64,000 nt of DNA from Phytophthora hibernalis (taxonomy: Eukaryota > Oomycota > Peronosporomycetes > Peronosporales > Peronosporaceae), in the NCBI GenBank assembly GCA_012656075.1, contig JAAKBF010000294.1:120958-184957 (forward strand), in the 5' to 3' direction. The translations under genes and the position numbers were made by a program. Position 1 is the first letter of the stretch. Every line of letters begins with the position of its first letter. Under the pieces are notes generated by a model. It had not been told where the DNA came from. It saw nothing but the letters and a program-made list of their open reading frames with translations, and searched no databases. Below, one piece after another: positions 49,381 to 60,131 of this stretch.

Positions 49381-50818
49381 TTAGTCGGATACTACAGCCG
49401 AGGAGCTATCAACCACTGCACTGCCCTCAGCTTCCCGGTTGGACGCGTACATCTTGCGGACGAGCCGCATTTCCTCTGCCATAACTTGCGAAGCCACGAC
49501 CGAGAACTCCTTCTTCACGGGGTCAATGAACAGTTTCTGCAGTAAGAAACACGTACGATTCGTCAGTCAAGCGCACATCTCCAACTCCCCAATCCACCAG
49601 CTGGCACCTTGATTCTCTCGTCGAAGCGAATAATAGATTGAAACAGATTCACGTTCTCCGAGCTGCTGCTGTCCTCGATGAGCTTGCTGTATATAAGCGC
49701 CAGAATGTCACACAACGACAGCAACACCTCTCGATAGTCCAGAGGGAACGGCTACAAACAAAAACAACAAACAAGTATGAGTATCCTCAGCTTCCATTCA
49801 GTAACTGTGACAGATCCGTACAATCGGAGGAGTGAGAAGTCGTCGATAAACCGGGCGCTGGTTCCACTTGTGCAGCGTGGGCCGGAATGGCTCGTCGGCC
49901 GCATACTGCGGGCTGTTCTCCTTGTCCACCGACTCATGCAGCGTACTGTTCGTGGCCACCATCATTTTCTAAACACTCATCAACTTAATCGTCAGTCTTC
50001 GCCCTCCCACTCCATTCAAAAACGTCATCTTACCATGCCCTGCACCGTCGACGAGGAGAAATAAAACTCGAGCTCCTCCAGCAACTGACAGCAGTCCATA
50101 GCCAATAGCTCCGGGTGCAGCGACTCTCCCACCAATCTCCCGAGTCCGATGCCCAGATAAAAGAACTGAGCTCCGCGTCGAATCGTCTGCTTGTCCCCCA
50201 GGTGGGTCATCACCTGCTGCTCCCTCAATAGAGCCACATTGAGCCAGTAGTTTGATCCCTCGTGCATGGCCTTGAGGTAGTTCCAGTCTGAACGACGATG
50301 CTGCACTAGATCTTCCAGGATCTTGGTTCTCTGTTGGGTCGTCACCTGTCTCTGAACCTGAATAGCAGCTTCTTCAGCTGCTCTATCAGCACTACTAACT
50401 CTGCCTTCACTGTCATCAATACTCGAGCTCTGAGAAGAGAAGAGCAGCGAGCCGAATGTCGACGACGCGCTGGCCAAGGAGAAGGTCAATCCTGATGTTA
50501 GGGAGGCTACAGACGCCAACGGGTCGTCCACGGGGCTGGGCGACGTCTCGACTTCACTATTGGACGTCTCTTTCTTGACGCTGGAGGTCTTGCTGGCGTG
50601 TGATAGAGGCGACAGAACTTTACGCCCACTTTTCGCGAGCTTGGAGGCCATGGAACGCGCGGCGGAAGAAGCTTTGGCGGCGGAGGATGAGCGACTGTCA
50701 GGGGCGTCGCTGGCTGAAGACGCGCGGTCGGAAAGGAAGTCAGGAAGCGCGGAGGGGGAGGAGGGAGTGAGGCCAGCACCTCTTCCTCGCTTAATGCAGA
50801 GGTGTCGGAGGTGTCCAT
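49381..50818 (-). CDS. Conserved eukaryotic protein of unknown function, four exons
   Basis: Exons: 50818-50034, 49968-49822, 49751-49608 and 49536-49381. The three introns (50033-49969, 49821-49752, 49607-49537) are 65-71 nt with GT and AG ends, and exons 2 and 3 are whole codons. About 410 residues: a Ser-rich start from MDTSDTSALSEEEVLASL, a helical middle (SADRAAEEAAIQVQRQVTTQ, KILEDLVQHRRSDWNYLKAM, YFLGIGLGRLV-like FFYLGIGLGRLVGESLHPEL), DCCQLLEELEFYF, and a C-terminal helical part (FPLDYREVLLSLCDILALIY, KLFIDPVKKEFSVVASQVM). Exon 1 needs one extra base in the C-run near 50751-50767 to join MDTSD to the rest; otherwise translation could start at ATG 50651. I do not recognise the family, but intron structure and even conservation of frame argue for a real gene. 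Confidence 0.7.
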
Positions 50819-51026
50819 TTTGGATCTAATTTTTGTGCTTCTTTTGTTTTTATTCATGGTAGCAAACGTATTTACATGTTAACAAAAGGTTTTTGCATGG
50901 ACATGACCAGGGATTGATAGTCAAATGGCATATTAATATGTTCGAATATTCAAATGAATATTAAACATTCATATTTGATCTGGTTCGCCCATATTAATAA
51001 CTCCAATGGGGAGGAGGTCCTATTAA
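50819..51026. promoter_or_regulatory. 5' flank of the four-exon gene
   Basis: AT-rich; contains several ATTTGAATAT-like repeats at 50930-51000. No defined promoter element. Confidence 0.3.
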
Positions 51027-51334
51027 GAGCATCTCCAACGCGGGTCTCAAAATGCGGTTGAGACCTCCGTTTGCGATAAATTACGTACTGTCACTCTCCA
51101 ACGCAGGCCTCATTTTGAGCAAACCTCAAATAAATTTCCGAAGCAGACCTCAAATCACGGCGATTTGAGGTCGGCAAGGTCGTGATTTGATGCTCAGACC
51201 GCAATTCACTGTCCGAGCTATTGTCTCCTACATCTATCTGCATTTACTGAGCAGCGTTGGAAAATCGAGGTACCAAACCCTTTTGAAACCGGTATTTACC
51301 GGTTTATTTTGCTGCCAGATGGGTGGAGATGCTC
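51027..51334. mobile_element. 308-bp PIF/Harbinger-like MITE
   Basis: TIRs GAGCATCTCCA at both ends with TAA duplicated on each side (51024-51026 and 51335-51337), the 3-bp TWA target type of PIF/Harbinger. The interior is built of repeated TTTGAGGTC/GACCTCAAA-type motifs. Solo end sequences of the same family lie at 20718 and 21680. Confidence 0.8.
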
Positions 51335-51924
51335 TAATACATTTGAATACATTTGAATATGCTTGACAAAAACAAAACACAAACTGCACGCTTTAGACCT
51401 CAAGCCTCAAACAACGTTTACTTTATGGGTTTCATGTTCATAGGTCTCGTTTCCGCTGCTGTTTCCACTCATTTTAGAAAAAGAAGCCGCAGCGATGTAA
51501 TATGCTCCAGTCCCAGAGCTCGATGTCATGGAGGAGTGTGTCAAACAAAATGAATTGTTTGGCAGCAATGATGTGGGCGACTACTGCTAAGTAAGGTTGT
51601 GTATCTTATCGTTATCCCCCTCAGTAATGTATGCGTGCTGCTTTCATTTCTTGAACAACTTTTGCCAAACGGTAAACGAACTCAGAATCAAAGACAAGAG
51701 GAAACTGCGATCACGAAACTCTTTTAGGTACAGCCACCCAACGTGCAGAAGCAGCTACTCGTATAGTTATAGTTGACAGCAGGATGAGGATGGATTTAGC
51801 TCCTCCGAGACGTACATTTTTGTTGACAAGAACGGCATACTGGATTTAGGCTAGAGCAGACTAAACCTATGACTTTTCAACACTAGAATACGTTGTCTTT
51901 CCGGTCACCGCCAAAGTATGAATA
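51335..51924. other. AT-rich interval
   Basis: No gene, RNA or terminal repeat seen. Confidence 0.4.
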
Positions 51925-52098
51925 AAGGGCGGGTTCTTAGTAAGAACCTGTAAGAACTTCTTACAGCCAAACAACATAGTCGTACTCCGATGTAGTCATC
52001 TTAATATATCCCCTGAAACACACTCAGTACAATTGAATACAGGGAGTTTGAGGCATTACACCGCGCAAGCTCAAACAGGAAAATCTGAACCCGCCCTT
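51925..52098. mobile_element. 174-bp TIR element at the left edge of Gypsy copy B
   Basis: AAGGGCGGGTTC at 51925-51936 is inverted exactly at 52087-52098. Inside, TTCTTAGTAAGAACCTGTAA and AGAACTTCTTACAG form a further hairpin. No coding potential. Could be a MITE, or a terminal structure of something the Gypsy element has cut into. Confidence 0.5.
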
Positions 52099-52141
52099 CT
52101 CCACCCTTTGTTTTGTAGAGGCTCGCGAGGTCGAGCTGCAG

Positions 52142-53213
52142 CGCGGTAGCTGCTTAGCCATAACCCACAACGCGATTGAGTTCTTGGCGGCCAGCCTTGC
52201 AGGCTTGACTTCCCGGTTCGCGGCGACGCCGACCGAGGATGGAGCTCCAGCCCAACCAACTCACCCCGCAACACGACCTACGCCGGAGAAGATGGTTAGT
52301 CTCCTCGACGATGAAGCATTCACTATATTCCCCAACCTGCCTGCGGAGCAGCACAAGGCGCTCGTGGAACGCTTAGACAAGTGCGAGTCGTCGCTGGTTG
52401 CCCACGTGAGCGCTGCAGCGCAGGAAGCTGCTCGCGAGACGATACGAGCTGAGGCACAGAGTGTGGCGCAGGCGATCCCTCCGGGTCCTGCTCCGTACAC
52501 TGCGCGACAAGGAGCAACGAAGCCCGTCAAGATGTCGGTGCCGACATTTGATGGCAAAGAAGCATACAGTCTGGTCTTCTGGATTCGATAGATCAAGATA
52601 GCGCTGAGCGCTGGGCAGATCTGTGTGTCCAGGGCCCAAGTCGCCTTCCCGCTTTCCAATCTGGGAGGGCGTGTACGCGCATGGGCGACGGCACGAGAGA
52701 CGTCGTCGCCGGGGTATTTCACCTCGTGGGCGTTCATGGAACAAGAGCTGCGTTCGATTTTCCTCTTGGCCAATGTGTCTTACCGCTATGGGTCGCTCTT
52801 CTTGCGCTGTAAGCAAGGAAAGCGTACGCTTCAAGACTACGTCATGGAGTTGCAGAACCTCGAGGCCGCTATGGCAGGCACTCCTCTCTGAGGACGTCAA
52901 GGTGACGGTCTTGATGGACGGAGCTCTTCCGCAGACAGACGACGTCGTTAACGATGCGGTGCACGTCGCCATGCTGAAAGATCATTGCGTGCGCTCTGCA
53001 CAGGGGTATGCGGGCCGCTCGGACACGGTCAGCGACAGTCCCACTCCCATGGAGATCTCGTCGGCTGAGTCGGCCCGACCTCAGCGTAACCAACGCGCAA
53101 ATGGTCGTTGCTTTGGATGCAACCAGCTTCGTCACTTCCGTCGGAACTGTCCGACAAACCCGTGGAAGGTAGGCAAGGCCAAGACGGCTCTGCCGTGCCG
53201 TCCCTTAACATGA
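52142..53213 (+). pseudogene. Gag of Gypsy copy B
   Basis: First part 52142-52591: ...HNAIEFLAASLAGLTSRFAA, SLLDDEAFTIFPNLPAEQHK, a helical region, and VKMSVPTFDGKEAYSLVFWI, the usual start of the Ty3-type capsid. After a TAG at 52589 the capsid continues in the same or the next frame (VSRAQVAFPLSNLGGRVRAW, FTSWAFMEQELRSIFLLANV, LFLRCKQGKRTLQDYVMELQ). It then shifts at about 52890 to a frame ending in an intact zinc knuckle (CFGCNQLRHFRRNC: C-x2-C-x4-H-x4-C) near 53110. No initiating ATG is found, in line with a 5' truncation. Confidence 0.85.
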
Positions 53214-53295
53214 TCAAATCTGCGGGGTCGGAAAACGACGACTCCCTGTAGGTACGGGACGCCCTGCTAGGAGACTTCGCTCCTCCTCGAGGTCG

Positions 53296-53652
53296 GTGGC
53301 TCTGCCACCTCCGCCTCCTGGAGAGCAAGTCCCAGGAACGACACTGTTGTTTCTCTCCGTGGCCGCCGCGTGGTCTAACCTTGTGGTCGTCGCTGCCAGC
53401 CTTAAAGGGTACGACGAACCGCTGACGATCCTGATTGATTCGGGAGCATCCTACAATTTTGCGACGAAGTCCAGTGTGGCCAGGAACAGTGCATTGTATG
53501 CTAGTGCTTTGGAAGCATCTACCAATGTATCTGTTCGCCTGTCGACTGGGTCCATCGTGACTACGCGAAAGGTTCTTCTATTCTTGAACGTCAAGTTTGA
53601 CGACTTCAACTCGGTCGAACCGTTAATTGTCCTTGACATGGATGGTCGGTAA
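53296..53652 (+). pseudogene. Aspartic protease of Gypsy copy B
   Basis: The retropepsin motif IDSGASYNF lies in LTILIDSGAS at about 53430, and the fold continues to PLIVLDMDGR, where TAA at 53650 replaces a Tyr codon of copy A. After it the same frame resumes with LILGMPWL. Closely similar to 176-871. Confidence 0.85.
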
Positions 53653-54050
53653 GATCTTATCCTCGGCATGCCTTGGTTGGCAAAGCACGAGCCTTGGATT
53701 GACTGGAGAAGTCGCACCATCGGTGCTAGTCACAAGTCCCTCGCGGACAGATCCTGGCGGGTCATGTCCCCTCCTCTTCCTAAACGGGTTTGTGCACGAG
53801 CATCGCATGCCACGCGGCGAACGGCACTTCGCAGGTTCTACGGAAGTACTCGAACTGCCAACGGCACTGCCATCCGCGTCCCCTGCATCTTCGAGAGCTC
53901 AAGGGCCTTCGGTGGATGTGGGAGAACGTACGGAGGCTCCGTGTGTCTTACGATGAAGCTCATGGATCTCTCAAGATCGAGAGCGTCGCTCAGGCCCGTG
54001 GAGCGGGCGATGGACAAGTCGCTGGAGCCGGTTCTCGCGCAACGAAAAGT

Positions 54051-54175
54051 GGTCGAGCAGGGTCTCCCACGGCGCAAGGCGTCGATGCTGGGTCATCTCG
54101 CGCAGGACAAGTCGCTGGAGCCAGTGCTTGCGCAACAAAGTGTGGTCGAGCAGGGACTCCCGTGTTAGAAGACGC
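54051..54175 (+). repeat. 93-bp tandem repeat of Gypsy copy B (1.3 units)
   Basis: GGTCGAGCAGGG-type unit starts at 54051 and 54144, the same 93-bp period as in copy A but with fewer units, and about 70 bp of a related unit before it. The array sits between protease and RT in both copies. Confidence 0.7.
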
Positions 54176-54230
54176 TCAGGCTGGGTAAGCCGCTGCAAGA
54201 TCACACCGCGGGGCGGTCCCTTCGGGCAAG

Positions 54231-55972
54231 ATGACCACACCAGTGATGTTAGATGTTCTCCCTGGAGAACGCAAGAAAGGCGTGAATCTTGCTCTTCTGT
54301 CTACCGTAGCGAAGCTACTTGAGCTGGAAGAGCTCTCATATGTGGAAATTTTGGATTCACTGAAGGCGATAGAGTTCGAGGAGATGCTCCTCATCCACCG
54401 CGAACACGACTCGGTCGAGCTGAACACCTCTTCGGTCATACAACCGGAGGAGCTTGAAGATGAGCGGTCCTCGTTGAGGCAGAAAAGGTATGGCGCGGCC
54501 ATCCTGAAGGACCCGTCGGACCCGTACTACCCTCTCCTGATGGAGTTCTCGGATGTCGTCAGCGAAGACCCACCGTCGGTGATGCCTCCGGATAGGGGGT
54601 TCGACACGAAATCGACCTGGTGCCGGGCACCAAATACTGCTCTAGTCGCCAGTGGCCACTACCGAAGGAGCAAGTCGACGTAATCGACGCCTTCTTCGCA
54701 GCGAAGTATGCCGCGGGCATGGTGCGCGAGTCGAAGTCGCCACACTCGTCCCGAAGTTTTGCGTGAAGAAACCCAACGGGAAGTGGCGCATGGTGCACGC
54801 GTTCAAAAAGTTGAATGCAGCGACGATACTGGCGTCCACGTCAATCCCTCGGAAGGACGTGTTGCAGAACAACATGGCAGGATGCACTATCTTCAGCGCA
54901 CTTGACATGGTCGACGGCTATTATCAGCTGCTGATGCGCGAGTCCTACGTCCCCCTCACAGCGGTGAGTACTCCCAGTGGGATGTTGAGGGAATGACTCG
55001 TGATGCCCCAGGGGTTGTCAAATACGCCGGCCATGTTCAATCGTCTGGTGACACAACTTTTTCGGCCAATGCGAGCGTTCGCAAAGACATACTTCGACGA
55101 TATCTTCGTGCACAGTGGTGCGTCGGAAAACAAGACGGCCGTCGAGGCTCACATCGAACACCTCCGGGGGGTTTGATGGGCATGCACGAGAATCGCTTGT
55201 ATGCGAACATCAACAAGTACATCTTCGGCGCCGAAGAGATTCCCTTCTTGGGATGTTTCCTTGGCAAGGACGGCATCCGCGCGGATCCAGAGAAGGTGTG
55301 CGCGATCGCGCAGTGGTCGGTTCCCGTATCACAGAAGGACCTACGCAAGTGGCTTGGCCTAACCAACTATATGCTCGAGTACAGTGCCAATTATACCGAG
55401 GTGGCGCGGCCATTGACCAACCTCCTTAGGAAGGAGACGGAATGGTCGTGGAACGACGAGGCTCAGCAAGCTTTTAAGTCTATCAAAAGAAGCTTGCAGA
55501 GCGCTCCGATCTTGGCTTTGCCCGGCGACGATCGCCCGTTTAGCGTGGTATGCAATGCACCAGACTTAGCCATTGGCTGTGCGCTTCTGCAAGTCGATAC
55601 CGATGACAGAGAGCGAGTGGTCTCGTTCCAGTCGCGCCAACTGAAGGTGGCAGAGAAGAACCACCCTGTCCACGAAAAACTGGTGAAGTTCCGGTACACC
55701 TGCTTGACAGTAAACCCTCTGTGATCTACACAGACCATGCGTCCTTGCGGACTGCGACGGCGTCGCCTCATCTCTCCCAACGCATGGCGCGGTGGCTCTC
55801 CTTCTTCGCGGAGTATAACTTCACGGTGGAATACAAGCCAGGAAAGCAGAACGTCCTCGCGGACGCACTTTCCCGACGTCCGGACTACGAGCTGGCGCAC
55901 GTTGCGTACCTCGAGTACCCGCTCTATGAGCTTCTGCGAGAGGGTACGAGGACGAAGATCTGGCTGACCTAG
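54231..55972 (+). pseudogene. Reverse transcriptase and RNase H of Gypsy copy B
   Basis: 54231-54683 carries the N-terminal connecting region (YGAAILKDPSDPYYPLLMEF). A shift leads to 54652-54996 (KKPNGKWRMVHAFKKLNAAT, FSALDMVDGYYQLLMRESY), ended by TGA where copy A has TGG. The catalytic YFDDIFVHS is readable at about 55087. 55195-55724 holds the thumb (FGAEEIPFLGCFLGKDGIRA) and RNase H start (VVCNAPDLAIGCALLQ, where the first catalytic Asp appears as Asn). A deletion near 55675 removes part of RNase H before YTDHASLRT resumes at 55725. Confidence 0.9.
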
Positions 55973-56001
55973 TTAAGGCACTCGGTACGCCGAAGACAGC
56001 G

Positions 56002-56850
56002 GTGACGATAACTGCGCGGCAGCGCTCGCGGTTGCACCGCTACTCGCTGGAAGATGGTCTGCTCTATTACCAAGTCGATGAAGGTGATGAGCCTCGAATA
56101 GTCGTGCCTAACGACGAGGACTTACGGCATCGCGTTCTCTACAAGGGTCACGACACGCCGCTCAGCGGTCATCTTGGACGTGAGAAGACGTTCACGTCCG
56201 TGGCGCGCAACTTCTGGTGGCCTCACATGTACAAGTGGGTTCGTAAGTACGTGCAGACGCGCGAAACGCGCCAACGTGTGAAAACCGCTCCCTCGTCGTC
56301 GGCTCCCTTGATGAGCTTGCCGGTGCCGGCCGATTGTTGGCGCTCGGTGAGCATGGATTTCATCTTAGAGCTTCCGGTGGATGCGCGAGGCCACACTGGC
56401 GTCTTGGCCTTCATTTGCCGTCTCAGCAAGATGGTGCGGCTAGCCGCGGTGAAAAAGAATGTGACGGCGCCGTAAGCGGCTCAACTCTTTGTCGATAATG
56501 TCTTTCGATATAATGGCCTTCCGGAGGCGTTCGTGAGTGAACGGGATCCCCACTTTGTCTCACACTTCTGGAAACACTTGTTACGTCTTCTCGGAACGAT
56601 GTCCAGGGCGGACCATCCGCCGACACACGGTCAAACCGAGCGGGTGAACCGCGTGTTAGAAGATGTGTTACGCAGCGTCTGCACCGAAGAACCCACAAAG
56701 TGGAGCACGCTGCTGCCGCAGGTGGCGTTCGCGCTGAACAATGCTGTGCATTCGTCGACGGGTTTTACCCCATTCTGCGCTAACGGGCTACGCCATCCGC
56801 GTACGGCCCTGTTGTTACTTCCGGCTTCTAATTTGGGTGGGGGAGGCTGA
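56002..56850 (+). pseudogene. Integrase of Gypsy copy B
   Basis: H-type zinc region (HDTPLSGHLGREKTFTSVAR, FWWPHMYKWVRKYVQTR; the cysteines are lost). DDE residues: SVSMDFILELP, then after a TAA at 56474 FVSERDPHF (Asp replaced by Glu-Arg-Asp order; the Asp kept) and GQTERVNRVLEDV. The motif ADHPPTHGQTE replaces the ADHPQTDGQTE of copy A. The frame closes at 56850 just before a linker. Confidence 0.85.
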
Positions 56851-56870
56851 CGCCGAAGATCAGCGGGGCC

Positions 56871-57993
56871 TTAAAGGCCTGCGTCCGTCCGTCAAACGGA
56901 ACCTGTTGGCGTTCATCGAGACTGATGAAGCCGTAAGGCAACGCGTCCGGGACGCTATGGCTGCTGCTCAAGACACACAGAAGGAAAACAGTGATCGCCG
57001 GGGGCGGAGGAACGTGAACGTGTTTAAACTTAGGGTCCAGGTCCTATCAAACGCAAAGAATCTCCCTATGCAGGCGGTCACTACGGTGGGCAGCACGAAG
57101 CTTCGTCGAAGGTTTGTGGGGCCGTTCACGGTCATTGGGGTCCAAGGCATCGCGTACACGTTGGACCTGCCGTCGGCTTTGGCCACGCACCCGACGTTCT
57201 ACGTGGGACTTCTCAAGCCGTATAGCCGTATCACCAGACCGAGGCGAGTGACTCTGAGAGTCCGACGAATTCTCGAAGTGACGAAACGCGCTCGCCATCA
57301 TCTGCATCACATCCTGCGGAGGAACGGCCGCAGCAGGAGGAGCAGCCGCAGGTGGCGGAGCAGTCGGATGGGCACGGCTCTCCAACGCCTCGACGCGAGA
57401 GTAGAGGTCGCGGAGCCACCCAAAGCGCTTCTGAAGCTCAGCACGGTCATTTGTGGCACCCCTCTCGCTCTCCGAGCATCGATAGAGTGCGTGCCGGAGG
57501 TCCTCGCTCAGGCGATCGAGTTGCCACTGGCGATCACCCGCACGATGCTCCAGCTGAGCCACGCTTGGAGCTATGTGGTTCACCGTCGACACGACGGAGT
57601 ACAGCGACCCTCGCAGGACCACTACGTCAGTCTTCTGCGATTCTAAGAGCCGTTGGCAACTCTCCATGGCAGTCACGAGCTTCGTGTGATCAGAATAGCC
57701 AACAAGCGCTGGAGCGCGCGACGCCGATGCCTGACGCGGAGCGTCCCGATCGGTCGATGCGTCCGTTGCGCCCCCTGATTGGTAATGAGGACGCTCTCTA
57801 CTACCATGTCGAGAGAATACTTAGGCGCCGCGGGCGTATCGGTCACTACCAATATTTGATGAAGTGGCGAGGCTATCCAGATAATCAAAGCACGTGGGAG
57901 GCTGGTAGCCGTCTCTCGGAGGACTGCGCCGACATCGTGTCCGCTTATGACCGCTCCCCGGAGCCGGTCGGCGATATCCGAGCCAAAAACTAA
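56871..57993 (+). pseudogene. Integrase C-terminal linker and chromodomain of Gypsy copy B
   Basis: FVGPFTVIGVQGIAYTLDLP and TFYVGLLKPY near 57110-57220 mark the integrase C-terminal module; the frame then changes. The final chromodomain (ALYYHVERILRRRGRIGHYQ, LMKWRGYPDNQSTWEAGSRL) is in 57352-57993, ending in TAA. In the linker the sense frames of copies A and B agree poorly, apart from GHGSPTP. Confidence 0.85.
57047..57676 (-). CDS. Antisense coiled-coil protein in the linker (copy B)
   Basis: An open frame of 209 codons on the minus strand. It mirrors the copy A antisense protein: QRLLESQKTDVVVLRGSLYS, a heptad region (QLEHRAGDRQWQLDRLSEDL), AELQKRFGWLRDLYSRVEAL, an Ala/Pro stretch, DVMQMMASAFRHFENSSDS. 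The last 50 residues run antisense to the integrase C-terminal module and may not be translated. Start codon uncertain. Function unknown; coiled-coil oligomerisation is the only property inferred. Confidence 0.45.
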   Translation of the reverse strand: MTAMESCQRLLESQKTDVVVLRGSLYSVVSTVNHIAPSVAQLEHRAGDRQWQLDRLSEDLRHALYRCSESERGATNDRAELQKRFGWLRDLYSRVEALESRAHPTAPPPAAAPPAAAVPPQDVMQMMASAFRHFENSSDSQSHSPRSGDTAIRLEKSHVERRVRGQSRRQVQRVRDALDPNDRERPHKPSTKLRAAHRSDRLHREILCV

Positions 57994-58009
57994 TGGTTCT
58001 ACCGGCTGT

Positions 58010-59536
58010 GACTGCCATGACTTCTGCATCTTCTGCACAACCTCATCGAGGATAACGCACGGGGTGGGCTTCGATCGCTCAAAATATCGGTTGTGACACT
58101 GGCCGTCCACGATGGACTTCGCCATGCGGAAGCGAAGGCGCCGTTGGGCCAGCCAGTCGATGCGATAGGGCGAGTCCGTGAACTCGGGCAAGGGTTACCC
58201 CAAGTGATGCAGCCAGCCTGTGAACTCGCGTTCGTTGTACTGGCGGGTGAGGCCCGTGTCGTCGTGAAGGATGACGGGACACTCGTCGTAGTGCTGCACC
58301 GTCTTACCCGGCTCACGACCCTGTCGAAGGTACTCGCGGTACTCCCGTACGGGTCAGTATTGCTGTGCGAGCAGCTGCTCCTTGTTTCGAGATGCCGCTG
58401 GATCGTGATCGCGCTTCGAGGTTCGCCGCTGCGCAGCAGCCCTCTCATCGCGGCGCAATCATGAAGGTGCTGGCGGTTGTCGGGCTGAAGTAGCTCATCG
58501 GGTACGTCATCACCGTCGCCGACGTTGGTCATGACTTGGGTTTCCCGCTTGGCGGCTTCAACAGCAGCACGTGCGACAGCAGCAGCACTACGAGGCGTTG
58601 CAGGACTCCCCGGATGGAGACGCCGCTGCTGCTCTGTGAGCTTGGGTGAAGTGCTTGGGTCGTTGACCTCGCCCGACTCCTGATCCGACTCACTGTAGTC
58701 TACCTCGTCCGAAGCATCCTCCTCCGAGCGGTGCTTCGCATCACTTGTTACGCCCGGCTCGGGTTTGCGATCGGTGGCTGAGGCAGCGTCCTTGGGTGCG
58801 TCGCTGGTCTTCTTCGCAGTCGCCGAGTGGGAATTGTCGTCGCCGGTCTCGGAGGCCTTGTCGCCGTCCCTCGGGACTTTGGAAGCTTGACCATCGTCGC
58901 CAGCAGCTCTGTGAGACTCGTCACCGCTGTCCGAAGCTTTGTCGTCAGGACGCGGGACTTTGGAAGTCGCTGCCGTCGACGCGCTCGCATCTCCCGCTCT
59001 TGGAGCTTCGTTGCATTGGCGTTCAGCGCTGTCGTCACCCAGAACTAGGTTCGGGTTGGCATCGCCGTCGGAGTCCGACTCGTCGTCGCTATCGCCTTAG
59101 TATTGGCCGGGCAGGGTGACCTCGGTGCGCTTCCTGCTGGACCGGGATCTGGCCGCAGCGGGCTTAGCCCTGTCGTCGGGCTTAGCCCTGTCGTCGGGCT
59201 TCTGGGAAGCTTTCTTCGGATGCCGAGGCGGCTTCTTCGATTGGGCTTCGCCGACTTTCGTCTTGTGGTCGGCGGCGGGGAGCGCCTTGGAGTCGACGCG
59301 CTTTGTCATCGCAAGTGGTGCTGGTCTTGGCCTGGTGCCTGGTGGGCATCTTAGGTTATCGGCGGGTGTTCGCTCAGGCGCAGATTGCAGAATGAGGCGT
59401 TGCCTGTGTGATTCGCTGGAATTCCACCTGGGACAAGGTGCTTCCCGTTTGGATGTGGGAGGGTGTAATGGGGCCACTTGACGGGGGCGGCCATTGTTCT
59501 CTGTGGTGTGTTCCACACCATTGGTGTCCGCCACAC
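58010..59536 (-). pseudogene. Conserved antisense gene between chromodomain and 3' LTR (copy B)
   Basis: Counterpart of the copy A antisense gene. From the LTR: WPHYTLPHPNGKHLVPGG (inside the LTR/PPT border), a Lys-rich segment with a short internal repeat (KPDDRAKPDDRAKPAAARSR), RKRTEVTLPG, an acidic low-complexity region with DEVDYSESDQESGEVNDPS, LTEQQRRLHPGSPATPR, then EQLLAQQY, EYREYLRQGREPGKTVQHYD, LTRQYNEREF and WLHHLG, and finally SPYRIDWLAQRRLRFRMAKS and VILDEVVQKMQKSWQSQPVE. Identity to copy A in the last block is high with conservative changes, while no sense protein is maintained. It has stops (including TGA for Trp) and frame changes. Family not recognised. Confidence 0.6.
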
Positions 59537-59858
59537 GCGTACGTCAAGGAATTAAGTCGTACATCAGTCGTACTTAAGTAGTACGCCAGTTGTATTAAAG
59601 CAGTCCATCTAAATGAGTGGCTCCCATTTGGACAGATCAAATTAAACAGGGATTTAGTATGCAGATAGTTAGCAGTAGTTAGAACTACAACAGTGTTCTT
59701 AATATAAATCAGTTTAACTCTAACCCGGAAGTTCGTAAGTCAATTTGTACTCGGTACCATATTGGACAGGAAGGCCAGGCCTTTGCAAGATTACAGTAGG
59801 AACGTCAGGCGTCTGTTGTGGTTAGCGGGTTAACGCTTCCTCTAAAGCTAAGGTGCGT
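59464..59858 (+). repeat. 3' LTR of Gypsy copy B
   Basis: Starts TGTAATGGGGCCAC right after a polypurine tract (GGATGTGGGAGGG) and ends where similarity to copy A ends (AAGGTGCGT). Blocks shared with copy A include AGTATGCAGATAGTTA-CAG and GTAACGTCAGGCGTCTGTTG-like GGAACGTCAGGCGTCTGTTG. It abuts Copia-type coding sequence, so the element probably inserted into or recombined with a Copia element. Confidence 0.75.
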
Positions 59859-60131
59859 AGGACCCCGTCCAACAAGGAACTGAGCTGGAAGCATTCAGTG
59901 CCATTGCTACATGGAGACAACCAGGGTGTCATTGCCGTGACGGCAAAACCTGGTAAGCACTCCAAGTCGAAGCACATCGACAACAAGTACCACATGGTGC
60001 GACGGAACGTGGAACTGAAGCGCCTCACGATTCAACACGTGGGCTCTGATGAGATGGTGGCCGATGAGATGACAAAGGCACTATGTGCCATGAAGTTTGC
60101 ACAGTTTCGTGCTGCTACCTATTGTGGATAA
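59853..60131 (+). pseudogene. Ty1/Copia RNase H C-terminal fragment
   Basis: Encodes WKHSVPLLHGDNQGVIAVTA, then HSKSKHIDNKYHMVRR and VGSDEMVADEMTKAL, which is the classic end of Copia polyproteins (D-N-Q-G, the SKHID-KYH block and the EMVADEMTKAL end). Only the last 90 residues are present; the fragment begins exactly where the Gypsy LTR similarity stops. Confidence 0.88.

Larger units (their letters stand above)
52130..59858 (+). mobile_element. Ty3/Gypsy chromodomain retrotransposon, copy B
   Basis: Sister of copy A in the same orientation, complete from inside gag to the 3' LTR. The order is gag, protease, 93-bp repeats, RT, RNase H, integrase, chromodomain, antisense region, LTR. No sequence resembling the 3' LTR is present 5' of gag, so the 5' LTR is missing, probably by truncation near 52100-52140. 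Many stops and frameshifts (for example at 52589, 53650, 54994 and 56474, and a deletion near 55675) make it inactive. Only the right LTR is available, so insertion age cannot be derived from LTR divergence. Confidence 0.93.
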
